DNA of 64,000 nt from Tricholoma matsutake (taxonomy: Eukaryota > Basidiomycota > Agaricomycetes > Agaricales > Tricholomataceae), in assembly GCA_026075535.2 (NCBI GenBank), contig AP026542.1, positions 4,402,001 to 4,466,000 on the forward strand, given 5' to 3'. Numbering within the stretch: position 1 is the stretch's first letter; every line of letters begins with the position of its first letter. The notes beneath the pieces are model-generated. The model did not search any database and was not told the DNA's origin. It was given only the letters and a program-made list of their open reading frames with translations. This document shows, piece after piece, positions 12,423 through 23,500 of this stretch. Made by a program: the position numbers and the translations under genes.

Positions 12423-15400
12423 CTAGAATGCAATCTCGTGTGCATGATAGTCTATGAACTTGTTCACATAAAATGCCTTGAACACTTCCAAACTGTCAGT
12501 ATAATGTAAGTAATGAGGGATACAATGCTCTCCAGCTATACCCATGAGATGAGCACTATGAAGAATAGCATCCAGATGAACAATGGACATGATATGCTCA
12601 CCATCTTCATCCAAGTTGGGTTCAACCATCCACATCTGGGTATCTTCACATGAATGGTCACCAATAGCTGAAAACCATGTCACAAGTGCACAGGGATATG
12701 TGATAGAGTGGTGCTTGATCTTGAGGAACTATCGGACATGCACAGTATATAGCCCATGGAACCCAGGTAAATCTGGATCATGTTCAATATAAACACAATC
12801 ATGTCACTCAGCGCCACCATGCCATGAGAGCAGATATGCTCTTTGTACATGCCACCAATTCCAGATCTGTCACTTGGAGCATAAAATGTAGCCACAGCTG
12901 AGGGGTAGATATAGATCTTTCCAGTACAGGTTGGATATTCATCTACTGGAACATCTATCAGAGGAATGTTGAGATCGGGGTGAGTTTGTTCATAGAGAAA
13001 TTGTGCGACAAGTCCAGGCAAGCTGGGAATGCCTAGATGATTACTCAAGGTGGGAAGTGATCATGGAAGATGTGGAACTAGAAATATTTACAGTCAGTTG
13101 TTTGGGCAATGGAAATATATGAACTAGTTTCTTACTTGGGTCTCAGCAGAGAACTACATCAGCCAGGACATTACACCCATCAACTTCCCCACCATCATCA
13201 TCATCAATAGGTGGTGGAACATATTCTGTAGGTGGATGAGTGCGATCAAATATAGATCCATCAAGCATGCCATGGGCTTGAAAATCAACACGGCTTGCTG
13301 CAAGTTTATCAAGATGTTGATTAGTGAGCAACATCTGTGAAAGAGCCTCATGGTGATTTGAATGCTGCCAGGGCTCCTTCACAGCCTTGATGTGCTTGGA
13401 TTCTGTAATCGATGAGCACAGCCAATTTGGTGCCCAAAGTTCAGTAATAAGGAGGCGATAATGACTGAGGGAGTGCTGGCAAGGAAGGGAGAAGCCATCA
13501 GGACGGACACCCTTGGATTCAAAAATAGTATGCTCTTGATGAAATATCGCAAGAGCACAATCAATCACATCCAAGTCATCATCATCCAGCACAGACCTAT
13601 GAATAAGGTAGCAGAATTCCATGAAGCTGCTGATGGCTCTGAGCATCTGCCTTGGAACATAACCTGCAATTGCAGGAAGGTAGACCTAAGGAGATAATAC
13701 AAGTCAGGAGTGTGTTGAACTTGGATGTCAGCAGATAGACCTTCATGAGTGCCTTCAAATCATCACCAGTCCACTGTTTGAGCCCACGGCCTTCAGGAAA
13801 TCGTCGAAGACCAGGAAATGCAGGTGCAGCTGCGATTCTAATAACAAATTTGAAATTTGAATGAGAACAAGTGGCATATTGACTTACTGGCGATCAATAT
13901 CTGCAAGTATTTTTGATGCCTCTGCAGGTGTGTTGACAAGGTTAATGTATTCCTCTACCCACATAACAAGATGGTCTTTAAAGGTGCCTTTGATTACTTG
14001 ATGAAGAATGTTGGGCACCATAAGTTCATGTATGTCCACTCGAGGGAAGCCATAGGTAAAAGGCTGTGAAATCATCAGATTTAATAGGAGAAACTACTCA
14101 CCATAATGTCATCAATAATGCCAAAGTATCCCATAAACTCTTCTTGTCCAACACATCAAATAAAGCCAAAGTCAGCTCATGCAAACACCTCCTGCCTTCT
14201 CCATCTAGATCATCCTGCAATGTGCTGCACCTAAGATACAATGTTGATCTTAGATAGGTAAATGTGGAAAATCAATCCAGATACTTACTGCAAACACCAG
14301 CCCTGAACAATACATGTACATAAGACTTGCTCTGGGTAGTCTGCAATATATGGCCCGATTCCATAGATGGCATGCAATAGTGACCATCTGCGAATCAAAT
14401 AACTTCAGGGGTATCCATTCCAGGTCACAGTGTCTTCAGGATCTCTCACAGACTTCCATGGAATAGATTGCATTGGAACTTGCAAAATTCACTGGAATCT
14501 TGATGTACACAATCAGTTGTATAGGAAGCAAATAAGTGTTACAAAATTTGACTGCTGAGACATACAACTTACTCTTTGGGATGGCCAGGAAAGCAATTAG
14601 AGCCACACTGTTTTGATGTGCCCAATGTACATTGTTGTGGATGAGCCCATTTGACATATAGAGAGGGTAATACTCGTTCTGACTGGTAGCAACTGAGACG
14701 GTGGTCTTGTCACTTTCCAAAATAATGGGGCAAAATGTTGTACCATGGTTCTCTCCATTTTCAGCAATCTTATCCTGTATAAATGGTAGCTTTGAGTATG
14801 TGGAAAACAATGAAAATAGGGTAGAGCAAACTGCTTGATGAGATGACCACTGTCCTGACATGAAGTCTCAAAACTGACACTTGCCAGTCTTAGCATCATG
14901 TACTTCCTTTGGTGCAAAGTCCATCTCATTCGCAAAATCTGGATTTGCAAGCTGACTTTTGAGAACTACACAAGGGTCCCAATACCATACATCGTATGTT
15001 GCTAATTTCCATGGTGCTGCTTCGCCTTTACCCATCTCACCGGTATATGAAATAGTGAATGACTCCCATGGAACATCTCCAACAAGAGTGCTGTCTATTG
15101 TGTTGTACAAGTCAGCCTTGTTTGCAAAAGGTGGATCATGATCAGGTGGAAGTGATATAGCCCAGATTTGCATTAAGTCCATAATACATGATGCAGGCAT
15201 CTGGTCCCACCAATAAAGCAGGTCTGTGAGTTCAAAGGAAGCCTGATCTGCATAGGGCAGCCAGTCATTGGGAGGTGGATGGTCCCAAGGTGGAGGTGGA
15301 GACCCCAATTTCCCTGCTGATCACATGGTCGACCTGTCATGTAATATCATGAAACAAAATTAGATATACATCAATCAGGTTTATGCATATACCAACCATT

Positions 15401-15682
15401 GATGAAAGGATGGATTTTCACAGTTTCAAGTGCTGATGTTTCATTCTCTGGTTCTGGTGTTTGAGGTGGCATAGCTAGAAATGGATCATTGTTGGGTAGA
15501 TCACCATCCTCAACTAGAGGCAGATCATTCAGGGCATCAGCATTGTTTCTTTGCTGCTCCCTAGAGTGTGGAAGATGGTGATGAATCCACAGATGATTAC
15601 AGAGGCCACCCCAATTTGTGAAGAATCTGGAGCATCCTGTTACTGGACATGGAATGTGGCAAGGAGCAAAGCTGCAAGGCAT
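12423..15682 (-). pseudogene. Plavaka-type DNA transposon transposase (decayed or multi-exon)
   Basis: The transposase runs leftwards. Its N-terminus has a C2H2 finger (CPVTGCSRFFTNWGGLCNHLWIHH). Then come the blocks I associate with Agaricomycete Plavaka proteins: DWLPYADQASFELTDLL, PPFANKADLYNTIDST, VPWESFTISYTGEMG, YDVWYWDPCVVLKSQLANPDF, PRVDIHELMVPNILHQVIKGTFKDHLVMWV, RSVLDDDDLDVIDCALAIFH, LCSSITESKHIKAVKEPW, ATFYAPSDRSGIGGM and EVFKAFYVNKFIDYHAHEIAF near the end. The blocks lie in different frames; some shifts are probably introns, but several stops remain, so I treat it as inactive. Plavaka belongs to the CACTA-related DNA transposons of fungi. I could not fix the terminal repeats or target duplication. 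Confidence 0.75.
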
Positions 15683-15878
15683 AACAAGACTAGAATGTTA
15701 AAGTTCAGAGTTGGATTGGCATAATTTGAGGTTTGATGATCAAATTAAAGTTGAAGCGGCAGAATCATATATGGCACAACGAAGAAACTTTTAGCCACCC
15801 CAAAAGCAAAATCCCTCACAACAAAATTTTTCATTGGCTATTATCAACCCACCCCGTCTTCTCCTCCACCTCATCTTG
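15683..15878. promoter_or_regulatory. Divergent promoter interval of the Plavaka element
   Basis: About 200 bp separate the transposase start on the minus strand from the companion ORF on the plus strand, so one short region should drive both. I see no clear TATA box or operator. Confidence 0.3.
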
Positions 15879-17142
15879 ATGCCACCCAAACTCAAAGTCA
15901 ACCTTCCTCCCATTGGGACTTGTCAAAAGAACAAGCACAAGCACCTGGGTGCATACTATACTCCAAAACCTTGTCGCACAGAAGCCAAAATGGATGCATT
16001 CCACCAGGAAGAGGCAGAGAAAAAACATGCCCAGAAGGAGAAGCTCCAGCATGGTCTCCAAAATGCAGCCACCATTGAAGATGTCTTACATAGTGTTTTG
16101 AGGTCCAGTTGGGTTTCAGTCTTTTGCAGTCTTTTTAAGATTTAAACTGCCTCCTACTACCTCAAACAATAAGATAAAATCATGAAAATATTTGAGCAGA
16201 TAGATCTGGCCAAAGACCCGGGGGTCACCTCTGGAACATAAGGATTTTGTTCAGTGATTGTCAATATACTCACAAAATTTAATCATGGATAGAGAAGTGA
16301 AAATAATGGGGGGGGGGGGGTCCTCTCTTTGATGAAATGATTTCATCCAGTCATTGCTGAGATACAGCAAAACAGCAAAAGACCAGACCTTGAAACACTA
16401 GTCTTACACCAGGAAGATATCACTCAGGAAGTGCAGCGCATAGTTAAACCCAAGTTACCCAAGTTGAAGCCTATGACCAATTCCAAGCAGCACCAGACCC
16501 AGGAAGCGACACCTCAGAAGAAAGGCCTGGTTACTAAGGAAGGTAAGTAAATACAATAAAGCATATTAGCTCCTGGTGCAGTAATGCTTCTGCATGAGAG
16601 CCCACTAGTCAAGCTGTGACTCCAAAGTCTAATGCCTCACTGTGTTGTAGGGCATGGCAAGCAAGTGAGTACAGGCAGTGGAAACAGTGGGAAGACAAAT
16701 AAAGGTAAGAAGGTGTCAAACAATGTTGAGTTGACTCTGACATCTGATGTGCCCAGCACCAGTCAACCCTGTGGCAGCTAGCAGTCACACAGGAAGAAAG
16801 TCACATGCTCTGGACAATGCTGGGGATTTTGAAGTTGTGAAGGACCAAAAATTACCTGCAGTGTAAGGACTAAAGCAAGTGATGAGGAAAATAGTAAGTA
16901 TTCATATGTTAAACGAAGGGAACTGATTCATCAAGATCCTCCCAAATAGCACAAACCAATAGCTCTGAATATATTGGTACATGCAACTCTGATTACGATT
17001 TGGTAGAATTTAGACCTGAAAGTGAAGAGGAAGATGATGGCAATGATATCGCTGAAGAGGACATGGCACCAATCACTGGCAAGAAAGCGAGCAAGCCTGG
17101 GCATGCTGACATCAGCACCATGAGAATAGTGAGTCGGGGGTA
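15879..17142 (+). pseudogene. Companion ORF of the Plavaka element: basic/coiled N-terminus, acidic C-terminus, unknown function
   Basis: I do not recognise a named domain. The ATG at 15879 opens MPPKLKVNLPPIGTCQ, then a Lys/Glu/His-rich helical stretch (DAFHQEEAEKKHAQKEKLQHGL, in two parts) and ATIEDVLHSVL. Further pieces in other frames are LVLHQEDITQEVQRIVKPKLPKLKP with a Thr/Gln-rich tail, VSTGSGNSGKTNKGKK, and an acidic end (YDLVEFRPESEEEDDGNDIAEED). The order and spacing fit one spliced gene, but stop codons between the blocks suggest decay. It is transcribed away from the transposase across a 200-bp gap, so it is probably a second transposon gene. A run of 14 G at about 16,306-16,320 interrupts it. 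Confidence 0.45.
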
Positions 17143-17264
17143 GTTTAAGTTAGATCACACTGGGCAATGACACGAATAACGTATGAATTGGGTTGAGTGA
17201 GTGATCTGGTGTAAACTAAGGTACAAATTAGGAAATAGCTGGTTTTATAGAAACCAGCTGCCTC

Positions 17265-17480
17265 AGAATATAATAGATACAAACTTGATCCCCCCGGGGT
17301 TGGTGGGGATCACTACACTCTCCCCCTTTAGCTTCACACATGGGTGAAGATAAGAAGAAAAGAAAAAAATTCCTTGTGGTTGCAAGGTAATAATAGACAC
17401 TTGATCCCCCTGGGTTTGGTGGGGATCACTATATTCTCCCCCTTTACCTTCATGCATGGGTGAAGATGAGAAGAAATGAA
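17265..17480 (-). repeat. Two tandem polypurine-tract plus LTR-start-like junctions (period about 117 bp)
   Basis: On the minus strand the word AAAGGGGGAGAG is followed at once by TGTAGTGATCCCCACCAA. About 117 bp away a second copy reads AAAGGGGGAGAA followed by TATAGTGATCCCCACCAA. A purine tract directly before a TG is how the 3' LTR of a retrotransposon begins, so this looks like a solo or truncated LTR border that was duplicated in tandem. The LTR end was not identified. Confidence 0.4.
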
Positions 17481-17627
17481 CGACCTTGAGGAGAGGGTCA
17501 TCGGTATGTGGATATCATCATGGACCAATGAGGCGAATAAGTTTTGTTTATAAAAAACAAGACAACCTGAATGGGGTCGTCGGGTATGTGGGTGTTTCTG
17601 GAGAGTTCCCCAGAGAGATATAAGTCA

Positions 17628-18629
17628 TTATGATTCATCTGAATCATAGAGTTCATAATAGTAATCCTCATCAGAGTAATTCTCTGATTCTGACTCCAAG
17701 ATATCATCATTCTCCTCACAAGAATGATCATCCTCACTCTGATCACTATCCTGCTGGGTGTGATTCTCCTCATCAGAGTAATTCTCTGATTCTGAGTCCA
17801 ACATATCATATTCTTCAGAAGAATGATCTTCAGTGGCACTCACATCACTATCCTCTTGGATGTGATCATTATCAGACACATCTGACTCTCTGTCAGATTC
17901 CTCATAGGGCTGCCAGTGCTCCTCTGTTGAGGAGCAGTTCTCAGGGTCAGAACATTCCCAAGTGTGGACTTCATAATTCCATCCATCTTCATCGACGAGG
18001 GGTGCCTCATCAGAAGAAGAACCATCCAGCCATTCTCAGGCTGGATAATGCATGATTTGTCTCATACATGCCATCTGTTCAGGCTCAGGCTCAGTAGTAC
18101 CTGGTAAGTTTTCTAACTCATCTCTATCAGATGAATAGTCAGGACATTCCCAACTGTGCAAAGCATTATGTGTTGTTGAATGTGTTTGAATGCATGATGC
18201 ATGACTGGTGTGATGCATCTGAAGTTGACACGTAATCGTCGAAGTCTCTTGCGCAAATGGTGCAGGTAGACGTGTAAATTCATCTACCTGGCTGCCTTGG
18301 TGGGAAGTATGTTCCCCAAGGCTCTTTTCCATTCCTGACAATGTCAGGAGGGCTGATAGCTGTACTAGGTAAGTACAGCCTTTTACCTTGGTCCAGAGGT
18401 ACTGACAACAAAGTTCTTGGCTTTGTTTTAGTTCCAATGTCCGAATGTGGACATTTCTCGTGTACTGCGTGGTTATGGCACAGTCTCGATACCTCAAGAT
18501 TGTGGTGATGCTGCCTGAACACCTCAAGATGACAGTGTTGCAACAATGTGGAGAAACGCAGGTTGGTGGAGGGTACGGCCATTGGTGATCTGTAGCAAGA
18601 GTTGTCATGCACTTTTGAGTGCGTAGCAT
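17628..18629 (-). pseudogene. Acidic repeat ORF, one in-frame stop, unknown function
   Basis: A single frame runs from 18629 to 17628 and is broken only by a TGA at 18036-18038. The C-terminal half is very rich in Asp, Glu and Ser and contains two tandem units of about 33 residues: HIQEDSDVSATEDHSSEEYD and HTQQDSDQSEDDHSCEEND, each followed by LDSESENYSDE or LESESENYSDE. A second module appears on both sides of the stop: HSWECPDYSSDRDELE upstream and HTWECSDPENCSSTEE downstream. It ends about 160 bp before the LTR-like junction on the same strand, so it could be the last ORF of an LTR element. I do not know the protein. Confidence 0.4.
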
Positions 18630-18978
18630 CTCGGATAACAGGTGTGCTCATCACCTGTGTGTTTGTGGACAGTGCCACTGGCACTGTCCAGCGATTACTA
18701 ACATTGTTAGTCATAGAACAACAATTTTTGTTGTTTCTCAATGTTAGAACATTCATGGATAACTGCGCCAAATGGGCGCGTTTTCAATGTTTTCAATTGA
18801 TGGGACCGCATGGACAGCAGTTGGTTTGAAGTCATGGCTGCATTGGGGCCATGTAAGGCGTGACACAGGTATGGGTAAACCTGTGATAATATGGTTATGG
18901 GTACGGGTCGGAAGTTGCCATACCCAGGCAATACCGTACCCATTTCCAGGGTGTTATGGGTATGATGCGGGTATCTTT

Positions 18979-19189
18979 TGTTCTTGTTTTTTCCTAACTA
19001 ACTAATGTTTTTATTCAACTTTTAGGTTCTAATGGTGCTATAACTGGCCCAAACGACGTCTATTGTCGTTTGGGCCCTAGGTATTTTTTTCTATCTTTCA
19101 TTCTTGTTTTTTCATAACTAACTAATGTTTTTATTCAACTTTTAGGTTCTAATGGTGCCATAACCAGCCCAAACGACGTCTATTGTCGT
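18979..19189. repeat. Tandem repeat, period 120 bp, with a 12-bp hairpin
   Basis: About 91 bp at 18979-19069 recur at 19099-19189 with only a few changes. The first copy contains a perfect hairpin at 19046-19076: GGCCCAAACGAC, loop GTCTATT, GTCGTTTGGGCC. It is followed directly by CTAG. The second copy has lost the right arm. A hairpin followed by CTRR is also how Helitron 3' ends look, but no other Helitron signal is present. Confidence 0.5.
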
Positions 19190-19955
19190 AATTGACCCTG
19201 GGACCTATATCATGAGGTTCTTCCTGCTGATAATGCTCCTGTTGGAGGTCTGTCAGGACTCTGTCTATAAGACATTGTGTCTGGAGCTGAATGGGTGGAC
19301 TGCGTAGGTCAGCTTGACCTTTTGTTGAGACTAGAGGTCCTAACTCAATCGGTCCTCAACTATCAGAGGCTTTCCAATAGCTTCATCTGTTATCGCTGAC
19401 TTGAGGGCTTCTCAAGTGATTGTTGTTTGGCTCATCTGAACTACTTCCAAGCATCTCTTGGATGTTCAAGTTGAGTTGAAGATTGTAATACTGAATTAGG
19501 TCAAGCTGAAGAATACACCAAGTGCAACTACAGCTTATATATAAGTCCAAGGTGTTCATTGTCTAATAACAATCCAAGATAGGTCTCTGTCCTCCCATTG
19601 GCAGATAGGGCCCATAGCCCATTGGATGAGTAAGCCTCACCATTGATTGGATGATAAGAAAATGAGTAAGCTACCTTGGCCATACTCTTTGTGCATGATA
19701 AAGAGAACAATAAGCCTCACACCCTGTGCAAGGCATCTGATGTCAAGGGGTGCTGCAGTGCAGCCTGTCATGTGTGGGGTTCAATGTCAAAGGGTCCTTT
19801 AGGAGAAGGGTTGAGTTTAGGGAAAAGAAATCAAGTGCCAGGCCTAGCTGTGCACATCATGGTCATTCTGGATAAGCAAAGGGAAGTTGTAATATCCAGG
19901 CTGTTCACCTAGTCTTCACCTCTCACAGCTGGAGGAAGACACTCCCAACACCTAA

Positions 19956-20302
19956 TGTTGAAAATGCACCATGAGTTTCACCATTGATGCATCTCTTGAT
20001 GTGTGTGCTATATTTAGCTTCCCCCTTTGATGCATGTATATGGTCCATCTCATGCTTCCCCTTGTCCCTTTATCCTCTTTGTCACTCATGATATGTATAT
20101 ATATATGATAGTTAGATACATTGCCACCTCAGTCACCTGTATAGAGACTGAGGTGAGCATCATTTATACTGCATCCTCATTGATCACTACTTACTGTACT
20201 TGTAATCTGATCTTGTTTATACTAGATACAGTAGACATGATCCGTAGTCACTTGTTTAGAGACTGAGTCTGATCTTGTTTATACTAGGATTAACTTTCTA
20301 CA
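19956..20302 (+). repeat. 5' LTR of the copia element (347 bp)
   Basis: Matches 25450-25800 over its full length with roughly 20 differences by eye, including a 4-bp change in a TA run. This amount of divergence indicates an old insertion. Confidence 0.93.
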
Positions 20303-20314
20303 GGTTATGGGCCA
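20303..20314 (+). promoter_or_regulatory. Primer-binding site, internal initiator tRNA-Met type
   Basis: GGTTATGGGCCA directly follows the 5' LTR. It resembles the primer site of Drosophila copia, which pairs with the anticodon-stem region of initiator tRNA-Met rather than with a tRNA 3' end, implying priming by a half tRNA. Confidence 0.6.
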
Positions 20315-20509
20315 CTCCCATCATATTTGAATGATGGAAGAAAGTATCCTAGCCACTCGACATCTTCCTACATCATTCTTTTGATCTGCTTGTCCAGTCA
20401 CTTGGATCTTGGATCAATTTCTTTGTCTGTCATGGATGCACCTGGTATTCAGCACATTCCCCCTTTTATTCTTTGATGCTTTACTGCCTATCATCATCAT
20501 CTTTCCATT

Positions 20510-23500
20510 ATGTCTCTTGACACTACTGCCTCTCCATCTGTTTCCCTTATCAAACTATCTGTTCAGTATACTGGCGAGAAGCTGGACAAACTCAAGTCCA
20601 ACTACAAAGAATGGTGTGAAGAAATTATAATTGCTCTCTCTCTTAACAGCCTTTGTGAATATGTTGTTGGTGGTATTCCCAAGCCTGACCCTATTGGACA
20701 CCATGCCCTTGCTAATTGGAAGGCAAATTCTCATCTCGCATATGCATTCATTGTGTCGAGTGTGTCTCCCTCTGAAAGACAATTCCTTGACATCACAAAG
20801 GCACCTGATGTCAATTGGAAGGTTCTTCAGGATCGTCATCAGAAGGAAGGGCCTGTTCACCAAGTCCAGCTCCTACAGCAGGCGCTATCCATTCAATGCA
20901 CAAAGGACATTCCCCTTCCTGAAATGGCAGAGAAGATATGCACCCTGATTGAGTGAGCATTTGCAATGGGTGATATAAAGGCTGACCTCCTTTGTTGCAT
21001 CACTCTTCTTAATTCGCTTAGTGACAATTTCCCCCATGCTCGCTCCATTATATCTTGCGACATCGCCACTTCAACCAATCAAGCCCTGTACAGTTCCAAG
21101 GATATTCGTTTATTCCTGGAGAATGAACAGTCCTTGCTTGAGAATGACTACCACAACAATTCACGACCCCACCTTGCACTCATGGCACAACCCAGGAATA
21201 ACAAGTTGCCCAGTGTCCCTACTTTCATGAACTCAGGATGTGGGAGACAGGGGCATACTAAGGAGTATTGTATTCGACCTGGTGGTGGTATGGCTGGGAA
21301 GACTATTGAGGAGTTGAAGGCCACTCGTAAAGCAGCGCGCAAGAGGAAGCCACTTGTTAACAACAACCCCAAGATTCCCATTACAGTCAAAGACATCAAT
21401 GGCCATGCATTCACTGTCATGGTTGATTCAGACATCACTCCTACCACCACTCCAGAATTTGCAGGACTTGCTTCTGATCCTATATCCACAGCCTCTGTCA
21501 ACGCATTGGAATATGAAGGTTGGGTCATCACTGAGGAGGAGCCCATTACTACTGTCAATTGGAGCATTCATACCACCACTTCCGATATCACACTCACTGT
21601 TGAGCCTCTCAGCCAAACACATCATTCTAGTATCACCATGGATGATTTCCCTTTCATTATTGACTTGGGTGTGACAGTACATATCCCGCCTATCAAGTCC
21701 GATTTCCTCACCCTCCGTCCCATTCCATCCCAATCCATCAAAGGTGTTGGTGGTTTGACTATTGCTGCCATGGGAGTCAGTGACATAAAGTTAAGAATAG
21801 CCCAAGGTGCATCAATTGTCTTATGTAATGTCCTCTACATTCCTAATTCAACAGTCTGATTCATTTCAGTTGGAACATTGGCGGATGACTCCAATGCCAT
21901 GGCACATTTTGATAGTGATAAATGCTGAATCACTGATAAATCCACTGATGCACTCATAGCTCATGGATCAAGAATGTCCAAGAAGCTTTATTTACTTCAC
22001 ATTTACTCAGTGTCCATCGACCACACACTCACTGTTCACAAATCCTTGACTCTGGAGACATGGCATTGTCGCCTTGGACATGCAAATTACAAGTCGATCT
22101 GGGACATGGCTAAGAAAGGTACCCTCACAGGTGCACCTATCACATCTATGTTACGGCCACCTAAATGTGAATCATGCATTCTGGGCAAGCAGGTGAAGAC
22201 ACCTGTCCCAAAGAAGCATGAGGAGGGACTGGGTCATAGAGTGACAAGAAGACTTGAGAAGGTGTGGGTTGATCTGTCAGGTCAACATGCAGTGAAGTCG
22301 CATACTGGAAACTTGTATGTCATGGATATCATTGATGATTACACATCATTCTCTTGGTCCATACCCTTGCAAAATAAGGACAATTCTTTTCCTGAATTGA
22401 GAGCTTGGGAACTTGCTCAGGAGAACAAAACAAGACTCAAGGTTGGAACTTACATCACCAATAATGGCAAGCTTAAGTCCCATGAGATGGAACAATGGCT
22501 GAAATCTCGGGGTACTGACCAATGTTTCACGGCACCATACACATCAGCACATATAGGTTGGGTTGAATGAATGCATAGGACTCTCATGGCTAAAGCCCAT
22601 ACCATGCGCATATATTTGGGTTTACCACCATTCCTTTGGGATGAATTTTATCTTACTGCCTCTCATTTGCATGCCAAAACCACTACACAGTCCCTCACAG
22701 GGAATACTCCTTGGGAACTCTGGTATGGAAAAAAACCTGACTACTCCTACATGTGAGAGATCAGTTGTAGGGTTTTCCTTCTCATCTCTAACAAGAATAA
22801 TCCAAAAATCTTTGAATGCTCACTGGAATGTGTCTTGGTTGGTTATGACCCATAATCCAAATCTTACAGATGTTATGACTGAACCACCCACAGAGTCCAC
22901 AGTTCCTACCACGTCAGATTCCTTGAGAGTCACAATGGCCATTCACCACCCGCTCCTGTTGATCATGGGTGCAATGATGCTGCAGATTCCTCTGAAGATG
23001 TAATTCCTTCTTTCATCCCTGTACAACAAGATGACCATGATGATCAAGACTCATTCCATGAATTTACCCCGCCAACCGATCCCACCCCTAACATTGATGC
23101 TGGTCACATCCCACCCCTGCAGCTCCACATATGTTGCTCCACCTGTGTCCCAGTCCTGACTGAAAAGAACCCCAATGGTGGCCCTCCTATCACCAGGGTT
23201 GCCACTGCAGTGCGAGAATCCCAGGAGAGTGCTACCCGCATCAAGGAAGCACAGTGGGAATGCAGGGCAGCCATGATCGCTGCCTGAATGGATCAGGCAC
23301 TGATCCCTCTGATCGATCATGATCATGACATCATCAAGGAACTCCGTCAATTAGTGTTGCCTTGACCGACTTGGGGCATTTTTGTATTCTTGAAATAACT
23401 TGACACAATGGATTCAGCCTGCTTAGTGTTGAGAGAGGACCCATCAACTTTTGGGGCTCCCTATCCATATAAATATTTTCAGAATTCTGTACAATTTATG

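Noticed and set aside
19046..19080. Helitron 3' end
   Set aside because: The hairpin and CTAG fit, but there is no Rep/helicase sequence, no 5' TC end and no second genomic copy visible here; kept only as a low-interest finding.
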